From: Siphonodentalium dalli
Taxonomy: Eukaryota; Mollusca; Scaphopoda; Gadilida; Siphonodentaliidae
DNA: 64,000 nt
Direction: 5' to 3'
Assembly: GCA_032622095.1 (NCBI GenBank)
Contig: CP136062.1
Coordinates: 195,121,887 to 195,185,886, forward strand
Shown here: positions 34,545 through 46,059 of the stretch, one piece after another
How the letters are laid out: every line of letters begins with the position of its first letter
Position numbering within the stretch: position 1 is the stretch's first letter
Notes under the pieces: generated by a model
What the model saw: only the letters and a program-made list of their open reading frames with translations
What the model was told of the DNA's origin: nothing
Database searches by the model: none
Program-made: the position numbers and the translations under genes

Positions 34545-37067
34545 ATCTAACTCAACATTATGATACAAATGAAGCCTCCTCTCATAGAGCCAAGACCATA
34601 TGCTATTTGGTGATTGCAGTTTTTGTGTAAAATTATTAATAATTCTAGCAGTTCTTGGTGTTGAAATGGACAAAAAATCAAATAATATTTTCAATCTCTC
34701 AAATGTATAAAAAAATCCATATTTTTGTTGTTTCTTCAGAATTGCTCAGATTCTATATACAATGGAGATGATGATATGAGAAACTCAAGATTTTTGCCAG
34801 ATATATTTAGAAAAATTCTTTGTTCAAAATCTCTTGACATTTTTGTCTGGATTTATGCAAAACTTGCGTCTCACCCTTAAGCGATAGAAAACCATATCAA
34901 ATGTTTGCTTAGCTTTGAATACTTCTCAGCCTTGACAACGCCGTGTCACCCCGATATTAATAACTATCATATTACTTCAACCCACTTGATACAAACACGT
35001 CTGGATATCTTAGTGGTATAGTAATAGTTGTATTACACATCATTATCACCCTATGATTATTGTAATAATTGTGTGGTCATATGTGTCACGTCCGATCATA
35101 TCAACCGTGTAGTTTCGAACCACGTTGAGTAGAGCTACTCATGTCTATAAAAACTGCATTTAAAAAATTATTTACATACAATTCGGAAAACCATTTATTG
35201 GCCCAGAAACCATTGGGTGGGCATGGACAATCGTGTGCCGATTGTGTAACCCAATAACCAAACAAACTGTTAAGTGACACGTGCTTTAGCCAACATGAAG
35301 AGCACGGGTGTAAACTGTCATATCGTTTGGCTTATTGACCAGTGGCTTGGCCGCTTTGAGCGACGTGCAATTGTTGAATTGTTCGCTGTTTCAAAACCCG
35401 CGCCAAGTTGTGACCCTTGAGCTCCATAGATCAGCTAATCCGAGCTACTCAGGAAGACATGGCTGAATATTGGCAAAGTAAACAATGACGATGTACACAC
35501 AGGTTGTCGATCTGATAGCTTGTAGATACCACTTCCAGAAAATATGCCACACGATTCGCTAGGCGAATTGGGCGCACTTAGGTTTCACATTGGGCGCACC
35601 TACACAATTTTCGAAAAAAATCGACAGAAAATCAAAATTGTCCCGTCACAAGAATATATTTATTGGCCGAAATTTGTGCGCGTTGGATAGTCGAACCATT
35701 TCTGCAAACTTCCATGGTAGGCTTTTTTGTCAACCTGTCATCTAACAGGGGCAATTCAACTTAGTTTGACCCGAATCGGGTCCGATTTTGCATCATATTT
35801 TAGGGTATGGTCCATCTGACGTCACGCTTTACTCTCATGTCGTGCCCAAACCCGACAAATCTGCCTTGTCGATCATCTAGGATGTCGGACCCCAACAAAT
35901 ATGGTCTCACATTCATTAAAGGGACACCATTTGGGCCCAAAAATAGGTCGAAAATGGTAATTTTCGGTTCTACAAAGACAGAAGCAGAAATAGCATCAGA
36001 GGGGTTAATTGTAATTTTATTGGACGGCTCCGGCGCCAAATAAGCTGTCGTATCGCGTGATTTATGTTTCCAATTTGTTTCATGGGCATAATGAGCACAG
36101 GACTTGTTTCAGAGCAGAAATATGAAAAACGACAAATTTTCACTATAGGTTACAATACACCAAATGATTTACATAGGCCTCAGTGTTAACAAATCCCGCT
36201 GGCCTATATTCGCAGCAAAGCTTTGACCCTGCACGAGTATTTGAAATTAAAGAACGTCCTTTTAGACACACAGAAATGTGCACAAAAGTACTTGTTAGCG
36301 TGGTAGATCACACTGGAGCTTGACAAACGTCACACTACCCTTAAAATTGAGAAAAAACACCTCCCATAAATTATTCGCCGCTTGCACAGCCATAACCATT
36401 TACCATGTGGTTATATTTGATGTTTCTCGACGGGAAACACATTTGTGCATTTTTTCCTGCACTTTTCATCCATGTATCTAAACCATTCAGCTGCCAGAAT
36501 TTTGTTATGCTGATCCTAGCTTGGTAGTGCCAGCGGAAATCACTCTACTAATTTGTATTTGGTGTATTGTAACCTGCACGGCGCATCAACGAACCCTGTT
36601 ATTAAAGCGTTAGATAAAAAAGTTTCGGATCCCCGGCAGGTATCAGAGCATCAATACTAAATGCGACTGAGCCGGAAACAGATATAGTCGGTAATTGATA
36701 CACATAGCGTCATCTACAAATTCGTTATGCGCCGACGTGGAAGAGTCGGGGAAATTCAATTTCCATTTGATCTAACACCATTCCGACTTGGGAATATTGC
36801 AGAAACGTTAATGGTGCAAAGAAAAGCCAGTCAGGCTCATTTGTCGTTTAGATATCAAATATCCCGAATCCACAGGGCGCTTCCTCAGCCCACTCATTCA
36901 GTGTTTGCACTGATGACGTAGGGAATCTACTTTATGTTAATTTGCCCCTGGGGTGTTTCATTAAATTGTCGCCCAGCTGAAATCCACAAATATTGTGCCT
37001 TTACTCACGAGTATTAGAAATATTGCATGCGCGCAGTATATAGCTGAATCATCGTAAAAGCACGCAT
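34545..37067. other. No gene recognised
   Basis: 2.5 kb of intron with no family I recognise. The segment 35800-36043 is open on both strands (78-79 codons each way) but carries no motif, splice signals or repeat match, so I leave it uncalled. Confidence 0.4.
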
Positions 37068-37076
37068 CTAAATAAT

Positions 37077-37755
37077 CAGTCTATTTGAAAAGCCCACGAA
37101 AATCCTATGTCGGAATTACGTCTCTAGAACTCTATTAAAATTAGGTCTTGTGTTGAAGTTATTACCTCCATTTCATTGGGGAGTGCCGCAGACTGCGCGC
37201 GATGTCATTGAATTGTGGCATCGCAGATCACGTCCGAGATCAGAGGTCAATCTTACTCATCGCAATATAAGAGTCATCATCATCAACTGAGAAAGCACAT
37301 GGAAAATATTTATGTAATTGATTAAATGAATTTTATTTTTAATAATTTGTCATAAATATGTAATATATAATTCAGAAATATATAATTCAATTGGATGACA
37401 ATTAAAATTATTTATCCAAAGTTTTAGATTGTTGTTCTAAAATTAGGTATTTTGCTTGTTCGATAAAAGTCAAATTTTTTTTAGTTTTATTGTGAATATC
37501 AGATATTTTTGCTCAGTTACTTAAGTCTTCGTCTGTTCGACACGCCCAATGTGAGTTTTGTCAAATTTCCTTAATAAAAAAATTATGTTTTGTTTGCAGT
37601 TGTAACTATGCTGTTTTTAGAATACTCCGGTCACCAAAAATAATTCCATTTCTTTTGCCCAGGGTAATTTACCCATTGTAGCCAAGCGTAATGAATGGAA
37701 TCGCCCCCAGACGTAATTCCGATATAGGATTTTCGTCAGCTTTTCAAAGAGACTG
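37077..37755. mobile_element. Mutator-like MITE with 9-bp target-site duplication
   Basis: The ~48-bp imperfect TIRs start cagtctatttgaaaagccca (37077) and end agcttttcaaagagactg (37755); the inner parts share 'acgaaaatcctatgtcggaa' and its complement. The element is flanked on each side by an exact 9-bp duplication ctaaataat (37068-37076 and 37756-37764). Long TIRs plus 9-bp duplications are diagnostic of Mutator-like elements. The 679-bp body has no transposase, so it is non-autonomous. Confidence 0.85.
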
Positions 37756-37989
37756 CTAAATAATGAGATTGTGCAATAGCATGTCATTTCAATAGCACAG
37801 AGAGCTTGTTCATTATTATCATTCCTTTCTCGTTTCTTCATGATTGTTTATTATACAATTTTGTCACTATACGTGGGGACTGCCTTTTGAATTTATGACA
37901 GAACATGTGAAGAAGAAATCCTATACAGCGAATTTTGCCCCGCACAGCCTGGCGGAGGTCTAATCTTGTGTTGTTGTGCGAACACGTGG

Positions 37990-38060
37990 TTTTGTTGTTG
38001 TGTTGTTGTTGTTATTGTTGTTTCGCAGAAGATTTTGTTGTTGTTTCGCGGAAGATTTGT
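37990..38060. repeat. (GTT)n-rich tract with tandem 'tttcgc(a/g)gaagattt' copies
   Basis: Low-complexity gttgttgtt runs with two near-identical 24-bp copies around 38025-38055. Confidence 0.8.
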
Positions 38061-38262
38061 GACAATAGCCGATGATTTACGAAAATCCGGAAATCAACTG
38101 ATAACTTCGTGACTCTGTGGTGATAAACAAACCAACATAACAACAATCGAACTGTATTTGCTCTTTGTGGATATAATAATCTCTCGTCTTTGTTCGTTTT
38201 CTTCCATCGCTCGCTCTCAATGGTAAGCCTGTGATTAGATGTCCTAATCTTCATAACATCTA

Positions 38263-38396
38263 AGAAATGAATGTAGTGGGTATGGTGATACTGGGGGGTA
38301 CGGTACTGTGGTCGTTGGGGTACACTAAATGTGTCCCAAACGACCACAGCTCCGTATCCCCCAGCAACACACACACTCACTACGTTCATTTCTTAT
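38263..38396. repeat. 134-nt imperfect hairpin
   Basis: 'aagaaatgaatgtagtgggt' on the left pairs with 'tcactacgttcatttctt' on the right, and 'tgtggtcgttggggtacac' with 'gtgtcccaaacgaccaca', around a short central loop. Confidence 0.82.
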
Positions 38397-39146
38397 AGGT
38401 ACATAACTTGTTTGGTGATTTATTCCCATAAAAAACTGAGTGTATTCTTATTTATTTTCACAAAATGGCCGATAATCTGAGACTTGCACACGCAGCACAT
38501 TAAGTCAGCCAGATATAAGATTTCCAAACTCTTAGCTCTGATAACGTGGTCGACATAAACAACTGGTTTCAGTTGCAATTCGGCTGAACTTTGAAAAGCA
38601 CGCTCAATTATTCTGTTGACCGCTTTTAGTCTGATTAGGTAAACAATTTGTAACTTCCTGTTCGTGATACACTCGAGATATCTCTGCATTATTGGGATGT
38701 AACCCGAGTGACCCAATTGGCAGTTGACCAATCACCAAACAGGATTTAGTGTATCGCGGACAGTCTATGCAAATATATTCAGATAAGTAGCTTGGTGGAT
38801 CGTTTAGTTAGTGTAAACATATTTTATTGCATAATAATATCGCAACGGTATTGAGACACAAGTTTTACAACTTACAAATGGTCTCTCTCCCCACATAATT
38901 GTATTACACAAAATGAACATAAAATATAATCACACACAAAATAATTCATATGTACAACATCTTTTCACTTATAACAATATAATGATATAATCCCGAGTAT
39001 GACAATAACGGTGGATATTTCTCTTTATGGGGGGGGGGTGGTTCGTCCCGTGGGTCGGTGGTCCAGACGAGTCTTCGCATTCTATATATGTAGTGATAAT
39101 ACAACATGTTACATTTGCAGCGTAGGTTTGCACATCAATGTGTTTA

Positions 39147-41225
39147 CTAAAATTTGAACCGCGATGTCGAGGTTATGTATAATTGAACAGCCCTAAATAT
39201 GTTCCGGTTTTGTGTACTATTCAGGTTAGTATCTCCAAGGAGGAGTTTCTCGAGATTAATAGTTAGTACACCAATGGTAGCGAGTTGGTGAAACAACAAA
39301 CATCGTTGATCTGTGTAAAATGGACAAACAAAAAAATAATGATTTGCTTCTTCGGCCGGGTGACCACAACGACAGCTTGGGTTGTCCGATATGAAGTTAG
39401 AAAATTTGTCACCGTTTAAATCGCTACAGTAATTTCGAAGTTTGCAATGAATGATGTTTATCGCGCGATTTCCGAAATTAAAATAGTCTGGTGGCACAAG
39501 AACTGGATCAGTCGTTAGGTATTTTGTTTTAAAAATACTAATGGAAGATGATTCTTTTATTTTATTTGACAGGGTATTCCATTCCCTAGTTGTATTTGGG
39601 AAAAATGTGTGTTCAAAATGGACAGTTCTTTTGAATGTGTATGGAGGAAAACTTGTTTTATCTCTAAAATCATATCTAGCAGCTGATTCTGGGCGGGTGG
39701 GTAAGAGATTGTTGAGATATTTAGGGGTCTTGTTATTAGTTATTCTGTACATGATATTCATTCTATGAGATTTCCTTCTGTTTGTTAACGTTTGCCACCC
39801 CAATTCTACTAGCAAGTTTTTCACAGGAACGGATCGCGTGAGACCTGTAACAATTCGACCCGCGTCCGCTTGGATGCGATCTAGTTTTGAAATAACATTT
39901 GCTGGGGCGGAGTCCCAGACAACGTCAGCGTAATCCATCAGGGGCAATATGTACGCTCGATAAATTGTGTCTAAGGTTTTCCTATTTAAAGAAAATTTCA
40001 ATTGTCTTAGATATGCAAGGCGGCCATATATTTTCTTTGATAACTCATTGATATGTTTGTCCCAGTTTAGGTCACTCTGTATATTCAAGCCAAGGTGTTT
40101 GTGTGATTCTACTTGGGTTATAGGTTCACCACTGAGAAAAAGATGTATGTCAGGCTGGGCACCGGTATAAGAGAATGTCATGGACTTAGTTTTACTACTA
40201 TTGAATTTTACTAGCCATTGATTTGACCATTTATCTATGGCTTTAAGATCAGTATTTACACCGTCCTCAAGGTCCTGGAGACTTCCATTGCTAGCAGTGA
40301 GGCAAGTATCATCCGCATACATTCTAGTGAAAGATTTAATATTTTCAGCGAGATCATTAATATATACCAAGAATAAGAAAGGGCCAAGAATAGATCCCTG
40401 GGGGATACCAGCGAGTATCTTTTTATATTCTGAAGACGTGTTATTTACCATCACCCTTTGTTTTCGATCTGAGAGATAGTCATTAATGAAAGCAAGAAGT
40501 GGTCCGGAAATTTCACATCGTTCAAGTTTATATACCAGTCCCTCGTGCCAGACCCTCTCGAATGCCTTAGATATATCACAAAATACAGCACATGTATGCA
40601 GTTTATTCTCGAGGGCCTGGCTAAGGGAATGGTTAAGTTCTAACAGTTGGAATATAGTTGAATGCCCAGGAAGGAAACCCGATTGGAAATCGTAAAAGAA
40701 GCCTTTGGTCTCGAAATGCTTAAAAAGATATTTAAGAACAACTTTTTCAAAAACTTTCGCCAGTGTCGGCAGTAAAGAAATCGGTCTGTAATTCTTAGGA
40801 TTTGAGCGATCGTCATTTTTAAATATTGGAATCACATTAGCTTTTTTCCATTCATCGGGGAATTTACACTCTTTGAGACATAATTCGAAAATAATTTTTA
40901 GGGGCTGAACGATGGCATATTTTGTTTCAAGAAGCATTCTTGCACTTATTCCATCGTGACCGTGTGCCTTGTTAGGTTTAAGAGATGAAATAGCTTCCAA
41001 TATATCTTCCGTCTTTACAGGCACATTACTAATGGTGGGGGGAGGTACAGCCTTAATAATGTTTGGTTTGGCGGTGGGCAGCGCGGAGTTGCCGATAAAA
41101 CTGTCATTTAACAGAGTTGCCTTCGATAAATCGTCGACAATAATTTCATAGGAATCGTTCCCAGTTAGTAACTTAAGCGGGGGTAGGGATCCGTTTTTGG
41201 TTCGGTTCAGAATATTATTAACCAT
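39147..41225 (-). CDS. LINE reverse transcriptase ORF (692 aa)
   Basis: This part of LINE ORF2 copies element RNA into DNA at the nicked target. By residue: KPNKAHGHDGIS near 83-95 and WKKANVIPIFKNDDR near 126-140 (fingers), YRPISLLPTLAKVFEK near 146-161, FCDISKAFERVWH at 215-227 (motif A with catalytic Asp), GIPQGSILGP at 273-282, YADDT at 303-307 (catalytic Asp pair), the thumb with LPLMDYADVVWDSAP near 427-441, and a C-terminal C-x-C...H-x4-C zinc motif at 618-634. All RT catalytic residues are present. The ORF probably continues from the endonuclease ORF upstream through the frameshifted linker; the start given is only the first Met after the break. Neighbouring LINE debris at 30880-33290 is a more decayed relative. 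Confidence 0.9.
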   Translation of the reverse strand: MVNNILNRTKNGSLPPLKLLTGNDSYEIIVDDLSKATLLNDSFIGNSALPTAKPNIIKAVPPPTISNVPVKTEDILEAISSLKPNKAHGHDGISARMLLETKYAIVQPLKIIFELCLKECKFPDEWKKANVIPIFKNDDRSNPKNYRPISLLPTLAKVFEKVVLKYLFKHFETKGFFYDFQSGFLPGHSTIFQLLELNHSLSQALENKLHTCAVFCDISKAFERVWHEGLVYKLERCEISGPLLAFINDYLSDRKQRVMVNNTSSEYKKILAGIPQGSILGPFLFLVYINDLAENIKSFTRMYADDTCLTASNGSLQDLEDGVNTDLKAIDKWSNQWLVKFNSSKTKSMTFSYTGAQPDIHLFLSGEPITQVESHKHLGLNIQSDLNWDKHINELSKKIYGRLAYLRQLKFSLNRKTLDTIYRAYILPLMDYADVVWDSAPANVISKLDRIQADAGRIVTGLTRSVPVKNLLVELGWQTLTNRRKSHRMNIMYRITNNKTPKYLNNLLPTRPESAARYDFRDKTSFPPYTFKRTVHFEHTFFPNTTREWNTLSNKIKESSSISIFKTKYLTTDPVLVPPDYFNFGNRAINIIHCKLRNYCSDLNGDKFSNFISDNPSCRCGHPAEEANHYFFVCPFYTDQRCLLFHQLATIGVLTINLEKLLLGDTNLNSTQNRNIFRAVQLYITSTSRFKF

Positions 41226-41366
41226 TTTCCAAAAATACCTCGGGGAGTCTGCTGATGTTAGATTATGCTGAAGATTGTTTTCAAATTTTTTTCTTGCCTT
41301 TTTTTTTTCATTTTATTCAGGGTATTTCGCGCCTTTTTAAAAGTGTTCCAATCAATTAAATTTCCG

Positions 41367-42350
41367 CTATGAATAGCTCAGTTTATCCCGTTTTCTCAGT
41401 TGCTTACGAATCTCACTGTTGAACCAGTATTTATCTTTCGGTCTGATGAGAACGACGCGACTAGGTATAGTTTCTCGCATAATAGTTAAAAAATCGTTAG
41501 TGAACAGTTCAACAGTTTCGTTTACTCCAAAACCTTTCGTCAGTTTAAGCCAGTCCTTATTTTTAATTATTTGTGATGCGCGCTGAAAATCAGCGGCTCC
41601 ATAATTCCACACGTGCCGTTCAAAATTCGGGTTTAAGGTATAATCGAGTTCCACAACTGCATAAGTTCCATAATGGTCGGATACCCCTGGGTCTATAACT
41701 CCCGAATCAATAGCCACAATGCCATCACTTACCAAGATCGGATCTATACTAGTTTGCGAATTGTCAGTTACGCGTGTAGGTTCATTAATAAGATTTCGGA
41801 TTACTAGACGGGCTTTCATTTCATTTAAATCCGAAGAAGGATCAAAAGCATTTGAGTTCAAATCACCTACCAGTATTACGGAATTTGATACTTTTAAAGC
41901 TAATTCTAGTGAAGTCTCCAGGAGGTCCCAGTAGTTAGGTGAACAGAACTGAGCTGATCTATATGACACTGCTAAAAGATATCTCATTTTGTTTGATATC
42001 ACTTTAAACCACATTATAGAGTCGTCAAACTCGAGAGATGGCTGCCTTTCTGACAATACTTGGTCAGAAAAATAGACACAGATCCCACCGCCGTTTGAAT
42101 CGCGATCATTCCTGATTGGGGGTCCATATCCATCAATCATAATATCAGATGATGGTAATGACGGGTCAAGGTGTGTTTCCGTGAAACAGAGAATATCGAA
42201 ATCGGTAATCATATCAACTATTTTTGTCAATTTGTATCGTATGCTCCTGATATTATAGTGAAATATAGCTAACGAATTTTCGTTGTTTCGATCAATTGTG
42301 CCCGGATTTGGATGCACATCGGACGACATAATAAGTGATAGGGCGGCCAA
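41367..42350 (-). CDS. LINE apurinic-like endonuclease ORF (327 aa)
   Basis: Endonuclease/exonuclease/phosphatase fold that nicks the target DNA to prime reverse transcription. Motifs by residue: SSDVHPNPG at 9-17 (a segment typical just before the endonuclease in CR1/L2-like elements), HYNIRSI at 31-37, FTETHLD at 56-62 (catalytic Glu), GGGICVY at 87-93, VGDLNSN at 161-167, TSIDPILV at 200-207 and SDHYGTY at 224-230 (catalytic Asp-His). All the usual catalytic positions are intact. After residue 230 a linker with VWNYGAADF and WFNSEIRKQLRKRDK leads towards RT; the frame then ends by a one-base shift at a stop near 41367. The start at 42350 is the first Met; the true start could be a little upstream. 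Confidence 0.88.
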   Translation of the reverse strand: MAALSLIMSSDVHPNPGTIDRNNENSLAIFHYNIRSIRYKLTKIVDMITDFDILCFTETHLDPSLPSSDIMIDGYGPPIRNDRDSNGGGICVYFSDQVLSERQPSLEFDDSIMWFKVISNKMRYLLAVSYRSAQFCSPNYWDLLETSLELALKVSNSVILVGDLNSNAFDPSSDLNEMKARLVIRNLINEPTRVTDNSQTSIDPILVSDGIVAIDSGVIDPGVSDHYGTYAVVELDYTLNPNFERHVWNYGAADFQRASQIIKNKDWLKLTKGFGVNETVELFTNDFLTIMRETIPSRVVLIRPKDKYWFNSEIRKQLRKRDKLSYS

Positions 42351-42491
42351 AAAAAGAATGGTATTTAGTTATGTTTTCAGTGTGGGACACACGTGGTTAC
42401 CAACCCTCACCACGACCCGCAGATGATTGACTCTGTTATTCTTTGATCACGATTCCAATATTTCCCGTGTCAGTGATGGTGACTGTTAAGG

Positions 42492-42530
42492 ACATACAAC
42501 ACCAGCGTTAAATGTCACAAGCCACGTTAA
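42492..42530. repeat. ~35-bp direct repeat, copy 1
   Basis: 'acaccagcgttaaatgtcac' followed by aagcc; the second copy is at about 44598-44632, immediately left of MITE copy D. Confidence 0.75.
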
Positions 42531-44250
42531 TATGAGAGTTTTTGCGTCGGTCGCGGGACAGGGCGATGTCTAGAATAGTGGTGGGCGTCGAAGTTAATTT
42601 AATGATTCCTCCTATCTCATTTCCGGAACCAAATCTTTCTCAGTAGTCGCGCAATTACTGTCGTGTTGCATACACGGACGTAAGTGGCAGGTTGATCAAA
42701 ATGGCGGTCCCGCGAGGTCTATCCCGCCTGAAGAATTATGTGACTTGAAATTCAATGCGTAATTGGGTCACCACTGTCAGCCATTACTGTCGTATAATTA
42801 GGACAATGGTTGCTCCATTTCGACTATCCTGTACTTTAAACCTACATTGATAGTCTAGCCAAATAGGGGCTAAGTGGGCTTTTGGGTGGTTCAGTTACCA
42901 GCCGATTAGCTAGGATGAGCAGCAAGCATTCAAACTACCCGGTTAGTAGGTGAACCACATGCAGGCCGGTAGCGTGGTTTTTAATTAACCAATTAACACG
43001 AACAGTGAGAATCAATTATAAATTATCAAAATACTCTCACATTATAGACAGGCCGTCAGTAAATATTGTGTACAGCTCCACCATTGTAAACCACGGTCCA
43101 GAAAATACGGATTCGTCATCGCAGGTCTAGTGTCCGATAGTACAGAAGTTATCGGTTGATATATAATGAATTATGTTCCCGGTTATTGCTATAACGTATT
43201 GTACAGATAAACACAGCACATCGAGATATAACTAATAGAATAGATACAATCATAATTATCAAGATCATATTCTAAATTGTATGTTACATGTACTACCATC
43301 TTATGTGTTGGAAGGATCAGACCACAATCATTCCACCATACCGATGGTGATACACGTCACAGGTAGGTGTATCGTATACATCATACCGTATTAGGATGCA
43401 TGATACACCATACGTTGTAATAACTACTAGCGTCGAGAGATACCAAGAACCACTCTCTCTCCGGCGGCCGAACGATATACCTCTGTCCACCTTTTACCGA
43501 TGCTCCTGCTGTGTGTATCACTATGACTTATACACATATAAAATTATCAAAAGCTACGGACAGTTATTGTTATCTATGTTCCCGACACGGCCAATTCAAC
43601 ATCTAAACCCTAGACACCGGGACACTAGCCCAATTATCCGGGTCTAACTGGACCATCGAATGGTATGTTTAATTGCCATTATTAAGATTATAATATACAA
43701 TACAAAAGAATGATCTAAATTGACAAAAAGCTTATCCCGACACAACTTATACGTGTTATAACTTCTCGATATAATGTCCAATCAAAACATGCTAGTTGTC
43801 GTAAGTATTGATTTTCGCTGTCGATAGAACGCAGCGGTTCGCATTAGGCAAGTACGATTATTTAGCTCGACTCTATATAGACATTACTGCTAAACCGTGG
43901 GTCTAGCTGGATCAGGTTTAAACCAGAGATGACGAATGTTCCACTTAGGCATGCAGTCTCGAGATTAAGCTGTCAAACGGCGGTTTGAACCTAGGAATTT
44001 ATATAGACTAGGTTTAACCATTTTATAGTACATACTCATTGACGAGTAGTTCCATTAGGAACAGTGTTCGCGCTGTCGGTGGCCAAATTTGGCAATGGCC
44101 AATCTTTTTCGAATTTGGCTAATACAAATTTCATTTGGCTAAACGGGATGGTCGAAAGGGCCGATAGGGCCTTTCCTTCACCCCTCGTGATTTTTGCCTT
44201 TAATTTAGAATACGAAATACAGGGGGGGGGGGGGGTAAAAAAAAAAAGGT
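42531..44250. other. No gene recognised
   Basis: 1.7 kb without a supported gene. Contains a G-tract (44222-44235) followed by an A-tract. The plus-strand frame at 44064-44534 spans these homopolymers and has no domain. Confidence 0.4.
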
Positions 44251-44289
44251 CTAGACATTCAATAGATAGTTGTTTTTATTTCTTCTTTT

Positions 44290-44535
44290 TCTTTCTCCTT
44301 TTTGCTGGAGGTTGTTATGCTGTTGTCGGTGTGGGATTGCCCATGCGTTGTTCTGCTCGTGTATTTTCGATCATTTCCCTGGCTTCGTCCTTGAGGGATC
44401 CTGAATCCATTGTTGCCCAAGCCGATTCCATCGATTCTATCAGGTCGTCGGTGTATCTTGGCGTCGCCTGGTCTGGTGTTGTTTGTCGTGGATTTCTCTT
44501 TGGAGACTCCGGCGGTCGCGGTGTTGGCGGTTAAG
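44290..44535 (-). pseudogene. Unidentified minus-strand coding-like remnant
   Basis: The minus-strand frame reads a Pro/Arg-rich segment, then TDDLIESMESAWATMDSGSL and KDEAREMIENTRAEQ, and stops before a Lys-rich tail. GC content and codon regularity exceed the flanks, and a related-looking acidic/basic mix (EDEAREGEGKEPIKTPQRR) appears at about 45110-45020 on the same strand. MITE copy D lies between the two pieces. It could be the N-terminal ORF of a retroelement; no domain is recognisable. Confidence 0.25.
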
Positions 44536-44633
44536 TGGAAACGATGGCAGCGATGGTAAGAGTTCCATCGTCACACCGAAGTCACACCGAAGTCATACGA
44601 CACCAGCGTTAAATGTCACAAGCCCAATGCCAC

Positions 44634-44905
44634 GATAACCCTTTACCCAACAGAAGGGCCCTGTGCCAATGCATTCTCTTATATATGCGAGTCGACCATA
44701 GGTTGCCTCGCATATATAAGAGAATGCATTGGCTTAACACATTAAAATTTATAAAAATTGTTAAAGAATGTAATAAAAAATGGTTAAAAGTGTTAAAAAA
44801 AGACTTTTTTTTAGGCCAATGCATTCTCTTATATATGCGAGGCGACCTATGGTCGACTCGCATATATAAGAGAATGCATTGGCACAGGGTATAACTGTAA
44901 CGCCG
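44634..44905 (+). mobile_element. Double-palindrome MITE, copy D (right end missing)
   Basis: The left end ataaccctttacccaacaga is followed by palindromes at 44665-44733 and 44815-44883 and the start of the unique part (tataactgtaac), after which the match to copy A ends at about 44900. The left TTAA is mutated to ATAA. Confidence 0.85.
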
Positions 44906-45754
44906 ACGTCCGGTGTGACGTCGGCGTCCCTGCTTCCGCTGGTGGTGGTGACTTCCACCGGCTGTGGGAACTGGGCGTCTCTTAGTTATCCCCTTTCTCC
45001 ATTTAGTCCTCCTGATGGCGTCTCTGCGGCGTCTTGATGGGTTCTTTGCCTTCTCCTTCCCGGGCTTCGTCTTCTGGCCTGCCCCCTGAAGAGCGTTTGT
45101 ATGGTTTGTGAGTTTGTAAGTAGATTACTATCTGCCCATGCACAGTAGGTGTTTGCCTACTGTTCATCGGGTGGATGCCACCGCAGCAAGAAGCAAAGCC
45201 TCTCCCCCATTCCGAACCTGGACCGGCGATGAAGACTTACCTTGCTTTCTGTTATGAGTTTTGTGTGGAATATGTATTATTTTGAGTTGTGGGTGGTTGT
45301 AATTTAGTGTCCTATTTTGTGCTTGCATGGTCTCCAGTTGCCTTAGTCTGTTGTATTCACGGCTTATACTACGGGCTCAACGCGAGGAGGAGGGTGCAAT
45401 GTCGCCGATTGACTTAAGGTCGGTCGGGGCTCCTCAACTCTTGATGGTGCAATGCCCGCCTTCCACTCCTGTGTGAGTGTCCGAGACCCGTTGACCTGGT
45501 TTTGTATTCGGTCGGAGGATGCGGCCGAGGCCAGACTGGGTTGCTAGTGTGTTTTCGGAAGGTTTGGTGAGTTAGATAATGTTTCCTAGTTTTATCTCCC
45601 ACCCATCCTCCCACGGGCACGGCGCAGGTGAAAGCATGCATTTGCAAAGCTGTGTGGGCAGTTTGTTAGTAGCGTGTGTTGGGATTATTTTGTTTATTTA
45701 AAGTATTTTTCGGAGTTCCGGTCCCTCTATTAGTGATCTGCCTTGCCGTTCTCT

Positions 45755-46030
45755 GATCCTTCTTGTTTTCTCGTTTCTTCTGAACAGAAGGCAAATATCC
45801 GACTACACGTCAATAAAACCATATAGTAAGATATTCCTTGTTGTTCTACTGTTTCTTCTTGTTTTCTCTTTTTCTCTTTTCTTCTGTAGAACTAAAGGCA
45901 AATATCTGACCCCACGTCAATAAAACCATATAGTGATCTATGTTCCTTGTCGTTCTACTATTCCTTCTTGCTTTCTCTTTTCTTCTGTAGAACTAAAGAC
46001 AGATGACTGACTACACGTTTCTTCTTTCTG
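45755..46030. repeat. ~100-bp tandem repeat, about 2.7 copies
   Basis: 'tcttgttttc' starts units at 45761, 45857 and (variant) 45966. Each unit holds a C/T-rich stretch, 'aaggcaaatatc(c/t)ga', 'cacgtcaataaaaccatata' and 'ttgttctact'. The aataaa in each unit suggests it may derive from a LINE 3' UTR. Confidence 0.75.
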
Positions 46031-46059
46031 TTTTCCTTAGTCCTACTTAAGTTTTTTTT

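Larger units (their letters stand above)
38815..42365 (-). mobile_element. Nearly intact CR1/Jockey-like non-LTR retrotransposon (LINE)
   Basis: Minus strand. The element comprises an endonuclease ORF (42350-41367), a short frameshifted linker (41366-41226), a reverse-transcriptase ORF (41225-39147) and a ~330-bp 3' UTR ending near an AATAAA at about 38828. The linker reads on in alternate frames (NLIDWNTFKKARNTLNK, then HNLTSADSPRYFWKMVNN). One shift therefore lies just after the endonuclease ORF and another at a run of ten T's (about 41301-41310 on +). Otherwise nearly 1,020 codons are free of stops. The exact 5' end is not visible; no gag-like ORF1 is found upstream. Confidence 0.85.

Noticed and set aside
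35800-36043. Segment open on both strands for about 79 codons
   Set aside because: No recognisable motif, splice context or repeat homology; open frames of this size occur by chance over 64 kb.
44064-44534. 156-codon plus-strand frame
   Set aside because: Runs through G and A homopolymers; the opposite strand has the more coding-like composition.
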